From NCBI GenBank assembly GCA_947169975.1, contig CAMVRT010000002.1, positions 124,001-188,000 of the forward strand: a stretch of DNA of 64,000 bases. The letters are read 5' to 3'. Made by a program: the position numbers and the translations under genes. Positions 16,526-25,149 of the stretch are shown in pieces. The notes below the pieces were generated by a model. The model was not told the origin of the DNA, did no database searches, and saw only the letters and a list, made by a program, of their open reading frames with translations. The stretch is from an uncultured Oscillospiraceae bacterium. GTDB lineage: Bacteria > Bacillota > Clostridia > Oscillospirales > Oscillospiraceae. The stretch's first letter is position 1. Each line of letters begins with the position of its first letter.

Positions 16526-17611
16526 ATGTGGAAATATATCTGCGCCCCGTTTGCGTGGATCATGCGGCTGTTCTACAGCCTGACAGGCTCCTACGGCCTG
16601 GCCATCATCCTCTTCACCCTGGTGGTGAAGCTGGTGCTGCTGCCTTTCCAGCTCAAGAGTAAGAAGAGTATGCTGCGCATGAACCGGATGCAGGGCAAGA
16701 TCAAGGACATTCAGACCCGCTACGCCAACGATAAGCAGCGCCAGCAGGAGGAGATGGCGGAGCTGTACGCCAAGGAGGGCGTCAACCCCATGTCCGGCTG
16801 CCTGTGGTCCCTGATCCCCTTCCCTATCCTCATCGCCCTGTATAACATCATCCGCCAGCCTCTGGGCTACTTTATGATGCTGTCTGACGATGCTGTCAAG
16901 GGCATCCGGAAGATAGCCACCGGCATGGGCTGGTCTTACAGCGGCAACAATGCCTATGAGCAGATCGGCCTGGCCAAGTTCGTCCATGAGAACTGGAGCA
17001 GCTTCCAGGGCAAATTCAGCGGCCTTGTCGACCTGGATTATAATTTCCTGGGTCTGGACCTGTCCGCGGTGGCCAACACCAAGTTCAACGTCTTCCCCGG
17101 CGGCGGCTGGGCCGTCTGGGGCCTTCTGCTGCTGCCGCTGATCGCGGCCGGCACCCAGATGCTGCTGTCCGTCATCAGCATGCGGGCCAATCCCACCACC
17201 AACGGCAGCGGTAAGGGCATGATGTACATGATGCCCCTGCTGACCATCGTCTGGGGCATGATGTTCCCCGCCGCCCTGTGCGTCTACTGGATTGCCAACT
17301 CCGGCCTCCAGGTCGTCCAGGAACTGATCCTCAACAAGCGGATCAACGCCATTCTGGACCGGGAAGAGACCGACAAGGAGCGGGAGAAGAGAGAAAAGCG
17401 CTATGCCAAGTATCAGAAGCAGAAAGAGATGATGGCACAGCAGCAGGAGCGTTACGGCAGTCGCAGCCAGCAGCCCCAGGGCAGCAAGAAAAAGCTGCAG
17501 CAGCGCAAGGAATCCAACCGCAGCGGATCCTCCACCAACGAGAATGGCCGGGTGGGACAGCGTCCCTATGCCCGCGGCCGCTCCTTCAGCGAGGATCATT
17601 ATAAAGAGTAA
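16526..17611 (+). CDS. yidC: Membrane protein insertase YidC/Oxa1/SpoIIIJ
   Basis: Inserts membrane proteins alone or with SecYEG. The 361-residue protein has an N-terminal membrane segment without a lipobox, the conserved hydrophobic core (YGLAIILFTLVVKLVLLPF, with the following SKKSMLRMNRMQGKI), a coiled-coil cytoplasmic loop, and further membrane segments around GCLWSLIPFPILIALYNI, WAVWGLLLLPLIAAGTQM and PAALCVYWIANSGLQVVQE. The last 80 residues are very basic and glutamine rich, as expected for ribosome contact. ATG 16526 follows GGAGGT. Confidence 0.94.
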   Translation: MWKYICAPFAWIMRLFYSLTGSYGLAIILFTLVVKLVLLPFQLKSKKSMLRMNRMQGKIKDIQTRYANDKQRQQEEMAELYAKEGVNPMSGCLWSLIPFPILIALYNIIRQPLGYFMMLSDDAVKGIRKIATGMGWSYSGNNAYEQIGLAKFVHENWSSFQGKFSGLVDLDYNFLGLDLSAVANTKFNVFPGGGWAVWGLLLLPLIAAGTQMLLSVISMRANPTTNGSGKGMMYMMPLLTIVWGMMFPAALCVYWIANSGLQVVQELILNKRINAILDREETDKEREKREKRYAKYQKQKEMMAQQQERYGSRSQQPQGSKKKLQQRKESNRSGSSTNENGRVGQRPYARGRSFSEDHYKE

Positions 17612-17623
17612 GGAGTTTTGTCT

Positions 17624-18511
17624 ATGAGTTATATCGACGTAACGGGCAAGACCGAAGAGGAAGCCATCCGCAAGGCGCTGGAGCAGCTGGGCATGGACCG
17701 TGACGACGTGTCCGTGGAGATCCTGGAGCGTGCCAAGAGCGGGTTTCTGGGCATTGGCAGCTGCCCTGCCAAGGTTCGCGTGACCTACGGACCGGAGGAG
17801 TCCGAGGTGATCCCCGAGCCGGTGAAGCCCATCGTCCGTGAGCCGGAGAAGAAGCCGGAGCCCAAAAAGACACCGGAAAGGAAGCCCGAGCGCCCGGAGA
17901 AGAAGGAACAGCAGCCCCGTCAGCCAAAGCCGGAGAAGAAGCAGCCGGAAAAGAAACCCCAGCCGGAGAAGAAGCCCGAGAAGAAGCCCGAGAAGAAGCC
18001 GGTACCGGTGGCGGCAGAGCAGCCCGTGGAGGATCTGCCCCTGTGTCAGGATGAGAACGCCGGACGCATCACCGCATTCCTCACCGGCCTTTTGAGCCAG
18101 CTGGAGAGCGAGGCCGAGATCAAGGTCTATGAGACGGAGAAGGGCCGCTATCGCGTCATTCTGGAGGGCGACAAGCTGGGCCAGCTCATCGGCCGCCGGG
18201 GCGAGACCCTGGACGCCATCCAGCAGCTGACCAACTACGCCGTCAACAGCGGCGCCGACAAGCGTATCCGCGTCCAGGTGGACGCCGAGAACTACCGCCG
18301 CAAGCGGGAGCAGAGTCTGGAGAGCCTGGCACGCAAGACCGCCGAGAAGGCCCGGAAATACCGCCGCAGCGTGACGCTGGAGCCCATGAACGCCTACGAG
18401 CGCCATGTGATCCACGCCGCCCTGCAGGACGCCCCCGGCGTCAACACCTACTCCGTGGGTACCGAGCCCAACCGCCGCGTGGTGGTGGCCTACGACCGGG
18501 AGAAGAAGTAA
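17624..18511 (+). CDS. khpB: RNA-binding protein KhpB (Jag/EloR)
   Basis: Cytosolic RNA-binding protein; in streptococci it works with KhpA in control of cell elongation. 295 residues: Jag_N domain (1-55, IDVTGKTEEEAIRKALEQLG), a low-complexity K/P/E-rich linker of about 75 residues made of repeated PEKKP units, a KH domain with IGRRGETLDAIQQL, and an R3H domain ending VVVAYDREKK. ATG 17624 is chosen since AGGAG lies at 17611-17615. It follows yidC by 12 bp. The usual next gene, mnmE, is missing here. Confidence 0.92.
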   Translation: MSYIDVTGKTEEEAIRKALEQLGMDRDDVSVEILERAKSGFLGIGSCPAKVRVTYGPEESEVIPEPVKPIVREPEKKPEPKKTPERKPERPEKKEQQPRQPKPEKKQPEKKPQPEKKPEKKPEKKPVPVAAEQPVEDLPLCQDENAGRITAFLTGLLSQLESEAEIKVYETEKGRYRVILEGDKLGQLIGRRGETLDAIQQLTNYAVNSGADKRIRVQVDAENYRRKREQSLESLARKTAEKARKYRRSVTLEPMNAYERHVIHAALQDAPGVNTYSVGTEPNRRVVVAYDREKK

Positions 18512-18517
18512 AGAAAC

Positions 18518-18549
18518 AAACAGCCCCGACACACCGTCGGGGCTGTTTT
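18518..18549 (+). terminator. Terminator of the rpmH-khpB operon
   Basis: AAACAGCCCCGAC pairs with GTCGGGGCTGTTT (13 bp) around ACACC. Confidence 0.9.
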
Positions 18550-18589
18550 GAAGAGGAGGTGGATTGGTATAAAAGAGGACGAAAAATCC

Positions 18590-19201
18590 ATGTATGCGGC
18601 ATATGAGCCGTTTCGCAGGGAGGCTCTCCACTGTTTTTTACTGAATCTTCTGCTCTTTTCTATTTTCGGAGCGTTGCTCTTAGCCGTATCCCTTAAGAGC
18701 CGGATCAAGATGCACGAAATCAACCTGCTGCTGATCTCTATCCCGATTTTCGTGTTTGAGATACATCTGTTTTGCACAGTATACCGGATAGCCATCCTGT
18801 CGTGGATCGAGATGGCTGGCAAAGAGTTTGTGACACAGTCTTTGATTTTAGAGGAGATCAAGGAGGAATCCTCTCCATCCGGGAGATGGGGCAGTATCAT
18901 TCCCCAATTTTATCCGAAAAAAGCCAATTATGGCAGGTACAAGATTCTCTGCCGAACAGAGGAAGACAAAAGATTCAAGTTACGCTGCGCTGTCAATGGA
19001 AAAAACTATCAAATAATTGGAAATCAGATTTGGGACGGCCCCGGCTGGAAGCGGTCTGTTACGTATGGGCGATTCAGCCATGTGATATTAAGGTATAACG
19101 ACAAGGACGACATATCTTTTATTCTGAACCGCCGCCTGGAAACTGAGCCGAAAGAAAAGCGGGAGAAGCACCCACACCATCGTGGCAAAGGAATGAAATG
19201 A
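18590..19201 (+). CDS. Two-helix membrane protein, unknown
   Basis: A 203-residue protein not recognised as any family. Two membrane segments lie near residues 14-31 (CFLLNLLLFSIFGALLLAV) and 44-68 (NLLLISIPIFVFEIHLFC), then about 120 soluble residues with several aromatic and charged beta-like stretches, and a very basic C-terminus (EKREKHPHHRGKGMK). ATG 18590 is chosen; the frame also opens at TTG 18548 before a GGAGGTGG at 18555-18562, so the start is uncertain. The lower GC content relative to neighbours hints at an accessory gene. It faces ackA across a shared terminator. Confidence 0.6.
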   Translation: MYAAYEPFRREALHCFLLNLLLFSIFGALLLAVSLKSRIKMHEINLLLISIPIFVFEIHLFCTVYRIAILSWIEMAGKEFVTQSLILEEIKEESSPSGRWGSIIPQFYPKKANYGRYKILCRTEEDKRFKLRCAVNGKNYQIIGNQIWDGPGWKRSVTYGRFSHVILRYNDKDDISFILNRRLETEPKEKREKHPHHRGKGMK

Positions 19202-19207
19202 TAAAAT

Positions 19208-19300
19208 CGGATTGCCACGGGCCTGCGGCCCTCGAAATGACAGGTCTATGGAAAGGCCGTGTCATTCCGAGGAGGGCGACAGCCCGACGTGGGAATCCGT
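19208..19300. repeat. Bipartite REP-like repeat, copy 1
   Basis: Two inverted arms: CGGATTGCCACG..CTCGAAATGACAG (19208-19243) and GTCATTCCGAGG..GTGGGAATCCGT (19261-19300). Each arm holds its own small palindrome (GGCC-TGC-GGCC; GGGC-GACA-GCCC). Same family as 33900, 36929, 41477 and 42503. Confidence 0.75.
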
Positions 19301-19328
19301 CAATATCCAAACGCTTTCATATGAAAAA

Positions 19329-19364
19329 CAAAAACCGCCCCGGCCATGGCCGGGGCGGTTTTAC
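19329..19364. terminator. Bidirectional terminator before ackA
   Basis: AAAACCGCCCCGGCC and GGCCGGGGCGGTTTT form an almost fully palindromic stem around AT; it can serve the plus-strand membrane gene and ackA. Confidence 0.88.
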
Positions 19365-19384
19365 TGTGCGGTTGGGCTTACTCC

Positions 19385-20587
19385 TTACAGGGCCTCCACG
19401 ATGTCGCGGGTATCGCGGGCGATGACCAGCTCCTCGTTGGTGGGGATGACCATGACCTTGACCTTGCTGTCGGGGGTGGAGATGAAGGTGTCCTCGCCGC
19501 GCTTCTTGTTGCACTCGGGGCAGATCTCAACGCCCAGATACTTGAGGTACTTGCAGATCTCGGCACGGGTCTCGGCGCTGTTCTCGCCGATGCCGGCGGT
19601 GAAGATGATGCCGTCCACACCGTTCATGGCAGCCACGTAGCCGCCCACGGTTTTGGCGACGGCGTAGTGGAACATATCCAGAGCCAGCTTGGCGCGCTCA
19701 TTGCCCTGAGCGGCGGCGGTGTCCAGATCGCGGAAGTCGGAGCTGACGCCGGACACGCCCAGCACGCCGGACATCTTGTTGAGGATGTTGGTCAGCTCCT
19801 TGATGTCCTTGCCGGTGTTGGCGGACAGGTACTCCAGGATGGACACGTCGATGTCGCCGCAGCGGGTGCCCATGGGCAGGCCGGCGATGGGGGTGAAGCC
19901 CATGGAGGTGTCCACGCTCTTGCCGCCGTCGATGGCGCAGATGGAGCTGCCGTTGCCCATGTGGCAGGAGATGAGCTTCAGCTCCTCAATGGGCTTGCCC
20001 ATCATCTCGGCGGCGCGCTTGGACACGTACCGGTGGCTGGTGCCGTGGAAGCCGTAGCGGCGGACCTTCAGATCGGTGTAGTAGGAATAGGGGATGGGAT
20101 ACATGAAGGCCTTGCCGGGCATGGTCTGGTGGAAGGCGGTGTCAAACACGCCCACCTGGGGCACGTTCTCGCCCATGACGGCCTTGCAGGCGTTGATGCC
20201 GGTGATGTTGGCGGGGTTGTGAAGGGGAGCCAGGGGGATGCACTCGGCCAGCGCGTCCATCACGGCGTCATCGATCAGCACGGAGCAGGCGAACTTCTCG
20301 CCGCCGTGCACCACGCGGTGACCCACGGCGCCGATCTCGCTCATGCTCTCCACCACACCGTACTCCGGGGAGGTCAGCTTGTCCAGCACGGCGGCAATGG
20401 CCTCGGTGTGGGTGGGCATGGGAACGTCCTCGTTGAACACGGGACGGCCGTTCTGGGGCTTGTGGGTCAGGTGACCGTCGATGCCGATGCGCTCGCACAG
20501 GCCCTTGGCCAGGAGCTTCTCGCCCTCCATGTCCAGCAGCTGATACTTCAGGGAGGAGGAACCGCAGTTGATAACCAGGATCTTCAT
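19385..20587 (-). CDS. ackA: Acetate kinase
   Basis: Interconverts acetyl phosphate plus ADP with acetate plus ATP, the ATP-forming step of acetate fermentation. 400 residues; ASKHA fold with the first phosphate loop [17 protein letters not shown], the substrate region VVHGGEKF and HNPANI, the second loop [23 protein letters not shown], and the adenosine site FTAGIGENS. It stands alone, with no pta gene beside it. ATG 20587 follows AAAGGGTAC and its own promoter. Confidence 0.96.
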   Translation of the reverse strand: MKILVINCGSSSLKYQLLDMEGEKLLAKGLCERIGIDGHLTHKPQNGRPVFNEDVPMPTHTEAIAAVLDKLTSPEYGVVESMSEIGAVGHRVVHGGEKFACSVLIDDAVMDALAECIPLAPLHNPANITGINACKAVMGENVPQVGVFDTAFHQTMPGKAFMYPIPYSYYTDLKVRRYGFHGTSHRYVSKRAAEMMGKPIEELKLISCHMGNGSSICAIDGGKSVDTSMGFTPIAGLPMGTRCGDIDVSILEYLSANTGKDIKELTNILNKMSGVLGVSGVSSDFRDLDTAAAQGNERAKLALDMFHYAVAKTVGGYVAAMNGVDGIIFTAGIGENSAETRAEICKYLKYLGVEICPECNKKRGEDTFISTPDSKVKVMVIPTNEELVIARDTRDIVEAL

Positions 20588-20625
20588 AAAATGTACCCTT
20601 TCTTCAATAAAATTTCGGTAAGACC

Positions 20626-20654
20626 AGTATAAATACCCCGCAGCGTTTTTGCAA
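20626..20654 (-). promoter_or_regulatory. Promoter of ackA
   Basis: On the minus strand TTGCAA (20654-20649), 17 bp, TATACT (20631-20626). Confidence 0.65.
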
Positions 20655-20662
20655 GGGGGAAC

Positions 20663-21421
20663 TTAACAATCCTTCAGCTCCAGCACCACCGGGCAGTGGT
20701 CGCTGCCGTATATGTCGGTGCGGATGGCCGCCTCCGCCACCCGCTCCCGGAGCCGGTCGGAGACGATGAAGTAGTCGATGCGCCAGCCCGCGTTGTTCTC
20801 CCGCGCGTGGAAGCGGTAGCTCCACCAGGAGTAGACGCCGGTCATATCGGGGTGGAGATACCGGAAGGTGTCGGTGAATCCGGCGGCAAGCAGCTCGGTC
20901 ATCTTGCCCCGCTCCTCGTCGGAGAAGCCGGCGTTGCCCCGGTTGGACTTGGGGTTCTTCAGGTCGATCTCCTCATGGGCCACGTTGAGATCGCCGCAGT
21001 AGACCACCGGCTTCACCGCGTCCAGCGACTGGAGATAGGCCCGGAGATCGTCCTCCCACAGCATGCGGTAGTCGATGCGTTTGAGGCCGTCCTGTGCGTT
21101 GGGGGTATAGCAGCAGACCAGATAGAAATCCGGATACTCCGCCGTGATGATCCGCCCCTCGTGGCGGTGGACGTCGTCGCCGAAGTCGTAGGTCACGGCC
21201 AGCGGCTCCGTCTTGGTGAGGATGGCCGTGCCGGAATAGCCCTTTTTGTCGGCGGAGTTGAAGTAGCGGTGGTAGCCCGGCAGATCGAACACCGCCTGCT
21301 CCGGCTGCAGCTTCGTCTCCTGCAGGCAGATCACGTCCGGGTCCTCGCTGCGGACGTACTCCAGAAAGCCCTTGGTGAGACAGGACCGCAGACCGTTGAC
21401 GTTCCAGGATGCCAGCTTCAC
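20663..21421 (-). CDS. exoA: Exodeoxyribonuclease III (ExoA/Xth)
   Basis: AP endonuclease and 3' exonuclease of base excision repair. 252 residues of the EEP fold: MKLASWNVNGLRSCL, LQETKLQ with the metal-binding Glu, GYSGTAILTK, YCGDLNVAHEEIDLKNP, and the catalytic SDHCPV near the end. The frame is open far upstream, and ATG 21439 is possible, but GTG 21421 lies six bases after GGGGGA and yields the normal MKLASWNVNG beginning. The gene diverges from the metG leader. Confidence 0.93.
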   Translation of the reverse strand: MKLASWNVNGLRSCLTKGFLEYVRSEDPDVICLQETKLQPEQAVFDLPGYHRYFNSADKKGYSGTAILTKTEPLAVTYDFGDDVHRHEGRIITAEYPDFYLVCCYTPNAQDGLKRIDYRMLWEDDLRAYLQSLDAVKPVVYCGDLNVAHEEIDLKNPKSNRGNAGFSDEERGKMTELLAAGFTDTFRYLHPDMTGVYSWWSYRFHARENNAGWRIDYFIVSDRLRERVAEAAIRTDIYGSDHCPVVLELKDC

Positions 21422-21456
21422 GGGCGTTCCCCCTTTCATGAATGCATAACATAAAA

Positions 21457-21485
21457 ATGATACCATACTTTTACGGAAAAACCAA
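21457..21485 (-). promoter_or_regulatory. Probable exoA promoter
   Basis: Minus strand TTGGTT (21485-21480), 17 bp, TATCAT (21462-21457), with TG just before the -10. The weak -35 makes this tentative. Confidence 0.45.
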
Positions 21486-21493
21486 GGCAGAAG

Positions 21494-21522
21494 TTGACAA
21501 AACGGGAAAGATGTGATACATT
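21494..21522 (+). promoter_or_regulatory. Promoter of the metG T-box leader
   Basis: TTGACA (21494-21499), 17 bp, TACATT (21517-21522), with an extended TG at 21514-21515. Confidence 0.7.
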
Positions 21523-21528
21523 CACTCT

Positions 21529-21798
21529 CACCAAAGGCAATGATGGGAAGAGTAGCCGGTGAAAACCGCCAAAGAGAGTCCGTATTTGGTGAGAGCGGAC
21601 GCGGAGGAACCCGGTGAACATGGCCCCGGAGCCGTCCGGTCGAGCGCGTGCGTGAGGCCGGAACGGGAGCGCCCGTTACAGCGCGGGGGTGTGATGGCAC
21701 CCCGTGAGGCCCTTTTCCGTGAGGAGAGGGCGAAGCAAGGTGGTAACGCGGCATTCTGTCGCCCTTGACGGATCGTTGGATCCCCAAGGGCGTTTTTT
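21529..21798 (+). ncRNA. T-box riboswitch leader (methionine)
   Basis: Leader of about 270 nt that senses uncharged tRNA-Met. It begins AATGATGGGAAGAGTAG, the standard base of Stem I with its AGTA bulge; a candidate specifier ATG sits at 21620-21622 in GGTGAACATGG, matching the usual specifier-loop setting. The T-box AAGGTGGTAACGCGG is at 21737-21751 and the terminator stem CGCCCTTG/CAAGGGCG runs from 21760 to 21792 before TTTTTT. This accounts for the 458-bp gap between exoA and metG. Confidence 0.9.
21760..21798 (+). terminator. T-box terminator stem of metG
   Basis: CGCCCTTG (21760-21767) pairs with CAAGGGCG (21785-21792), with an inner GGATC/GGATCC part, then six T residues. Confidence 0.85.
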
Positions 21799-21879
21799 GT
21801 TGCATATTTGCCCCTGAATGTGAAAAAATCAAACTGTGCCGCCCTTCCATCCGGGACGGCAGGAAAAGGAGATACCCAT

Positions 21880-23844
21880 ATGGAGCGCAAGAAATTCTAT
21901 ATCACCACGCCGATCTACTATCCCTCCGACAAGCTGCACATCGGCCACACCTACTGCACCGTGGCCACCGACGCCATGGCCCGCTACAAGCGGCTCACCG
22001 GCTGCGACGTCATGTTCCTCACCGGCACCGACGAGCACGGCCAGAAGATCGAGACCAAGGCCAGAGAGGCCGGCATCACCCCCCAGCAGTTCGTGGACAA
22101 CATCGTGGAGGGCGAAAAGGGCGTCAAGGATCTGTGGAAGCTGATGAACATCTCCAACGACCGCTTCATCCGCACCACGGACAAGTACCACGAGAAGGCC
22201 GTCCAGCGCATTTTCCGGAAGATGTACGACAACGGCGACATCTACAAGGGCTCCTACAAGGGCAAGTACTGCACCCCCTGCGAGAGCTTCTGGACCGAGA
22301 GCCAGCTGGTGGACGGCAAGTGCCCCGACTGCGGACGGCCCGTCCAGGACGCCGAGGAGGAGGCCTACTTCTTCCGTCTGAGCAAGTACGCCGACCGGGT
22401 CCGCCATCTGCTGGAGGACACCGATTTCCTGCAGCCGAAGTCCCGTGTCAACGAGATGGTGAACAACTTCATCAAGCCGGGCCTGGAGGATCTGTGCGTC
22501 AGCCGCACCAGCTTCACCTGGGGCGTGCCGGTGGACTTCGACCCCGGCCACGTGGTGTACGTGTGGGTGGACGCCCTGTTCAACTACATGACCGCCCTGG
22601 GCTATGAGAACGACGCCCACGACGATCTGCGCAAATACTGGCCTGCCGACGTCCACATCGTGGGCAAGGAGATCGTGCGGTTCCACTCCATCATCTGGCC
22701 CGCCATGCTGATGAGCGTGGGCGAGCCCCTGCCCAAGCACGTCTACGGCCACGGCTGGCTGGTGTTCAACGGCGGCAAGATGAGCAAGAGCCTGGGCAAC
22801 GTGGTGGATCCCTACCTGCTGGCGGAGCGCTACGGCGTGGACACCCTGCGCTTCTTCCTGCTGCGCACCTTCCCCTTCGGCGCCGATGGCAACTTCTCCA
22901 ACGAGCTGCTGATCAACACCATCAACGTGGATCTGGCCAACTGCCTGGGCAATCTGGTGAGCCGCACCACCGCCATGGTGGAAAAGTACTTCGGCGGCAC
23001 CCTGCCCACGGAGCGGGAGGACAGCGACGGTGACTGCGAGCTGAAGACCATGGCCGCCACTCTCCGGGACCGCTACGAGGCGGAGATGGAGAAGCTCCAG
23101 TTCCAGAACGCCCTGGCGGAGATCTTCAAGGTGCTGGACCGGGCCAACAAGTATATCGACGAGAACGCCCCCTGGGTGCTGGCCAAGGACGAGGCAAAGA
23201 AGATCCGCCTTGCCACGGTGATGTACAACCTGCTGGAGACGGTGCGCATCTGCACCACGCTGCTCCAGCCCTTCATGCCCGAGAGCTGCGAAAAGATCTT
23301 TGCCGCCATCGGCGCCTGCGAGTGCTGCCGCGGCTGGGACAAGGCCAACGTGTGGGGCAGCCTCCGCGCCGACGTCACCGTCACCAAGGGCGAGGCCCTG
23401 TTCCCCCGCATCGACGCGGAGAAGGAGCTCCAGGAGCTGGCCGCCATACAGGAGGCCCAGAAGAAGGCCGCCCTGCCCAACCTGGAGGTGGAGCCTCTCA
23501 CGGAGGAGAACGTGGACTTCGATACCTTCTGCCAGTGCGACATGCGGGCCGTGAAGATCAAGGCCTGCGAGCCGGTGAAGAAGAGCGACAAGCTGCTGAA
23601 ATTCACTCTGGACGACGGCACCGGCACCGACCGGATCATCCTCTCCGGCATCCACAAGTTCTATGAGCCGGAGCAGCTCATCGGCAAGACGGCGGTGGCC
23701 ATCGTCAATCTGCCGCCCCGGAAGATGATGGGCATCCCCTCCTGCGGCATGCTGCTCTCCGCCGTCCACAAGGAGAAGGGCGAGGAGAAGCTGCACCTGC
23801 TGCTGGTGGACGATTCCATCCCCGCCGGCGCGAAATTGGGTTAA
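21880..23844 (+). CDS. metG: Methionine--tRNA ligase
   Basis: Class I synthetase that charges tRNA-Met, including the initiator. 654 residues: HIGH motif as KLHIGHTYC near residue 20, zinc-knuckle cysteines CTPCESF and CPDCGR, KMSKS loop as GGKMSKSLGN near residue 300, helical anticodon-binding domain, and a C-terminal EMAP/Trbp111 tRNA-binding domain (about 550-654, DMRAVKIKACEPVKKSDKLLKF) that makes the dimeric type. ATG 21880 follows AAGGAGA at 21866-21872. Expression should be controlled by the methionine T-box. Confidence 0.96.
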   Translation: MERKKFYITTPIYYPSDKLHIGHTYCTVATDAMARYKRLTGCDVMFLTGTDEHGQKIETKAREAGITPQQFVDNIVEGEKGVKDLWKLMNISNDRFIRTTDKYHEKAVQRIFRKMYDNGDIYKGSYKGKYCTPCESFWTESQLVDGKCPDCGRPVQDAEEEAYFFRLSKYADRVRHLLEDTDFLQPKSRVNEMVNNFIKPGLEDLCVSRTSFTWGVPVDFDPGHVVYVWVDALFNYMTALGYENDAHDDLRKYWPADVHIVGKEIVRFHSIIWPAMLMSVGEPLPKHVYGHGWLVFNGGKMSKSLGNVVDPYLLAERYGVDTLRFFLLRTFPFGADGNFSNELLINTINVDLANCLGNLVSRTTAMVEKYFGGTLPTEREDSDGDCELKTMAATLRDRYEAEMEKLQFQNALAEIFKVLDRANKYIDENAPWVLAKDEAKKIRLATVMYNLLETVRICTTLLQPFMPESCEKIFAAIGACECCRGWDKANVWGSLRADVTVTKGEALFPRIDAEKELQELAAIQEAQKKAALPNLEVEPLTEENVDFDTFCQCDMRAVKIKACEPVKKSDKLLKFTLDDGTGTDRIILSGIHKFYEPEQLIGKTAVAIVNLPPRKMMGIPSCGMLLSAVHKEKGEEKLHLLLVDDSIPAGAKLG

Positions 23845-23849
23845 TATTT

Positions 23850-24018
23850 CGTCCAAAATCTGCGGATTTTGGACGAGCAGGCTGCGGCTCACTGCGCGCA
23901 CTCGCTTGCGTGAGACGCTCGCACACTTGTGAGCCGAGAAGTATTTTTTGCCACGTACACGCCGCGGCAAAAAATGATTGAATTGGTTCGCGCCTGCGGC
24001 GCGAAGTCTGCGACGCTT
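23850..24018 (+). repeat. Four-hairpin intergenic element, short copy
   Basis: Fills the metG to 24046 gap, starting five bases after the metG stop. Hairpin 1: CGTCCAAAATC 23850-23860 with 23865-23875 (11 bp, perfect). Hairpin 2: CGGCTCAC 23885-23892 with 23929-23936. Hairpin 3: TTTTTTGCC 23944-23952 with 23966-23974. Hairpin 4: TTCGCGCC 23987-23994 with 23998-24005, then TCTGCGACGC. Conserved with the copy at 1879 are hairpin 4, the GCC/GGC end of hairpin 3, and the hairpin 2 loop CTTGCGTGAGACGCTCGCAC; the stems of hairpins 1 and 2 differ in sequence but still pair. Confidence 0.8.
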
Positions 24019-24045
24019 TCTCGAGCAATTCAGGAGGTTCTTTTC

Positions 24046-24342
24046 ATGACCGAGCTGACATTTCTGGTGACATACACCGCCAAGGCGGGGCGGCGGGAGA
24101 CCTTCCTCCGCGCCCTTGCCGCCCGGGGACTGCCCGAAACCATCCGGGCGGAGGATGGCTGCCTCCAATACGACTACTATCTCTCCATCGAAAACGGCGA
24201 CGACATCCTGCTGCTGGAGCGGTGGAGCAGCGCCGAGGCCCAGCAGGCGCACCTGAAGCAGCCCCACATGGCCCAGGTGCGAGAGCTGAAGGAGCAGTAC
24301 GTGGAAAACACGACGCTCCGCAAGCTGGCGGAGGTGAAGTGA
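24046..24342 (+). CDS. ABM-fold (antibiotic biosynthesis monooxygenase-like) protein
   Basis: A 98-residue dimeric alpha+beta-barrel protein of the ABM/YgiN quinol monooxygenase group: TFLVTYTAKAGRRETFLRAL, then EDGCLQYDYYLSIENGDDILLLERWSSAEAQQAH, the family core. Members act as small cofactor-free oxygenases or are of unknown role; in an anaerobe the substrate is unclear. ATG 24046 follows GGAGGT at 24033-24038. Its stop shares bases with the tatD start (TGATG), so the two are translated together. Confidence 0.82.
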   Translation: MTELTFLVTYTAKAGRRETFLRALAARGLPETIRAEDGCLQYDYYLSIENGDDILLLERWSSAEAQQAHLKQPHMAQVRELKEQYVENTTLRKLAEVK

Positions 24343-25106
24343 TGCTCTTCGATACCCACGCCCACTACGACGACGAGGCCTTTGACGCCGACCGCCGCGA
24401 ACTGCTGGCTGCCATGCCGGACCGCAACGTGGGCCTGATCGTCAACCCCGGCTGCACGGTGGAATCCTCCCGCACGGCGGTGGCGCTGGCGGCGGAGTTC
24501 CCCCACGTCTACGCCGCCGTGGGCATCCACCCGGAGAACTGCGGCGACTTTGCGCCGCAGCACATGGATAAGATCCGCGCCATGGCGAAGACGGACAAGG
24601 TGGTGGCTATCGGGGAGATCGGCCTGGACTACTACTGGCCGGAGAATCCGCCCCGTGGGCTGCAGCAGCAGGTGCTCCGGGCCCATATGGCGCTGGCGCA
24701 GGAGCTGGGGCTGCCTGTCATCATCCATGACCGGGAGGCCCACGCCGACACGCTTTCCATCGTAAAGGAATTTCCGGCGGTGACAGGGGTGTTCCACTGC
24801 TTCTCCGGCAGCGTGGAGATGGCCCGTGAGCTGCTGAAAATGGGGTGGATGCTGTCCTTCAACGGGGCCGTCACCTTCAAAAACGCCCGGAAAGCCCCGG
24901 AGGTCATTGGGGAAATCCCCATGGACCGCATCATGATCGAGACGGACGCCCCCTACCTGACCCCGGTGCCGTTCCGGGGCAAGCGGAACGACAGCTCCTA
25001 CGTCCACCTGGTGGCGGAGAAGATCGCCCGGATCAAGGGCATCTCCCCGGAAGAGGTGGAGCAGATCACCTGGGAAAACGGAAAAAGATTCTTCCATATC
25101 GCATAA
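24342..25106 (+). CDS. tatD: TatD family metal-dependent hydrolase/DNase
   Basis: TIM-barrel amidohydrolase with 3' exonuclease activity described for family members. 254 residues with metal ligands in FDTHAHYDD (residues 3-11), GEIGLDYYW, VIIHDREA, GVFHCFSGS and IETDAPYL. Overlaps the preceding stop by one base. In many Firmicutes tatD follows metG, and here only the structured element and the ABM gene come between. Confidence 0.93.
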   Translation: MLFDTHAHYDDEAFDADRRELLAAMPDRNVGLIVNPGCTVESSRTAVALAAEFPHVYAAVGIHPENCGDFAPQHMDKIRAMAKTDKVVAIGEIGLDYYWPENPPRGLQQQVLRAHMALAQELGLPVIIHDREAHADTLSIVKEFPAVTGVFHCFSGSVEMARELLKMGWMLSFNGAVTFKNARKAPEVIGEIPMDRIMIETDAPYLTPVPFRGKRNDSSYVHLVAEKIARIKGISPEEVEQITWENGKRFFHIA

Positions 25107-25139
25107 GAAAAGACCCGCCGTCGGCGGGTCTTTTCTTAT
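25104..25139. terminator. Bidirectional terminator between tatD and the ABC permease
   Basis: AAGAAAAGACCCGCC and GGCGGGTCTTTTCTT pair over 15 bp around GTC. Confidence 0.9.
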
Positions 25140-25149
25140 GCGTATTGTG

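Noticed and set aside
15917..18511. Missing mnmE-mnmG-rsmG after khpB as a sign of assembly error
   Set aside because: khpB ends with a clean terminator and the next sequence is ordinary intergenic plus an accessory gene; these genes are known to move away from the origin in some Clostridia.
21829..24267. An 812-codon open frame on the minus strand
   Set aside because: Shadow of metG; it also crosses the hairpin element.
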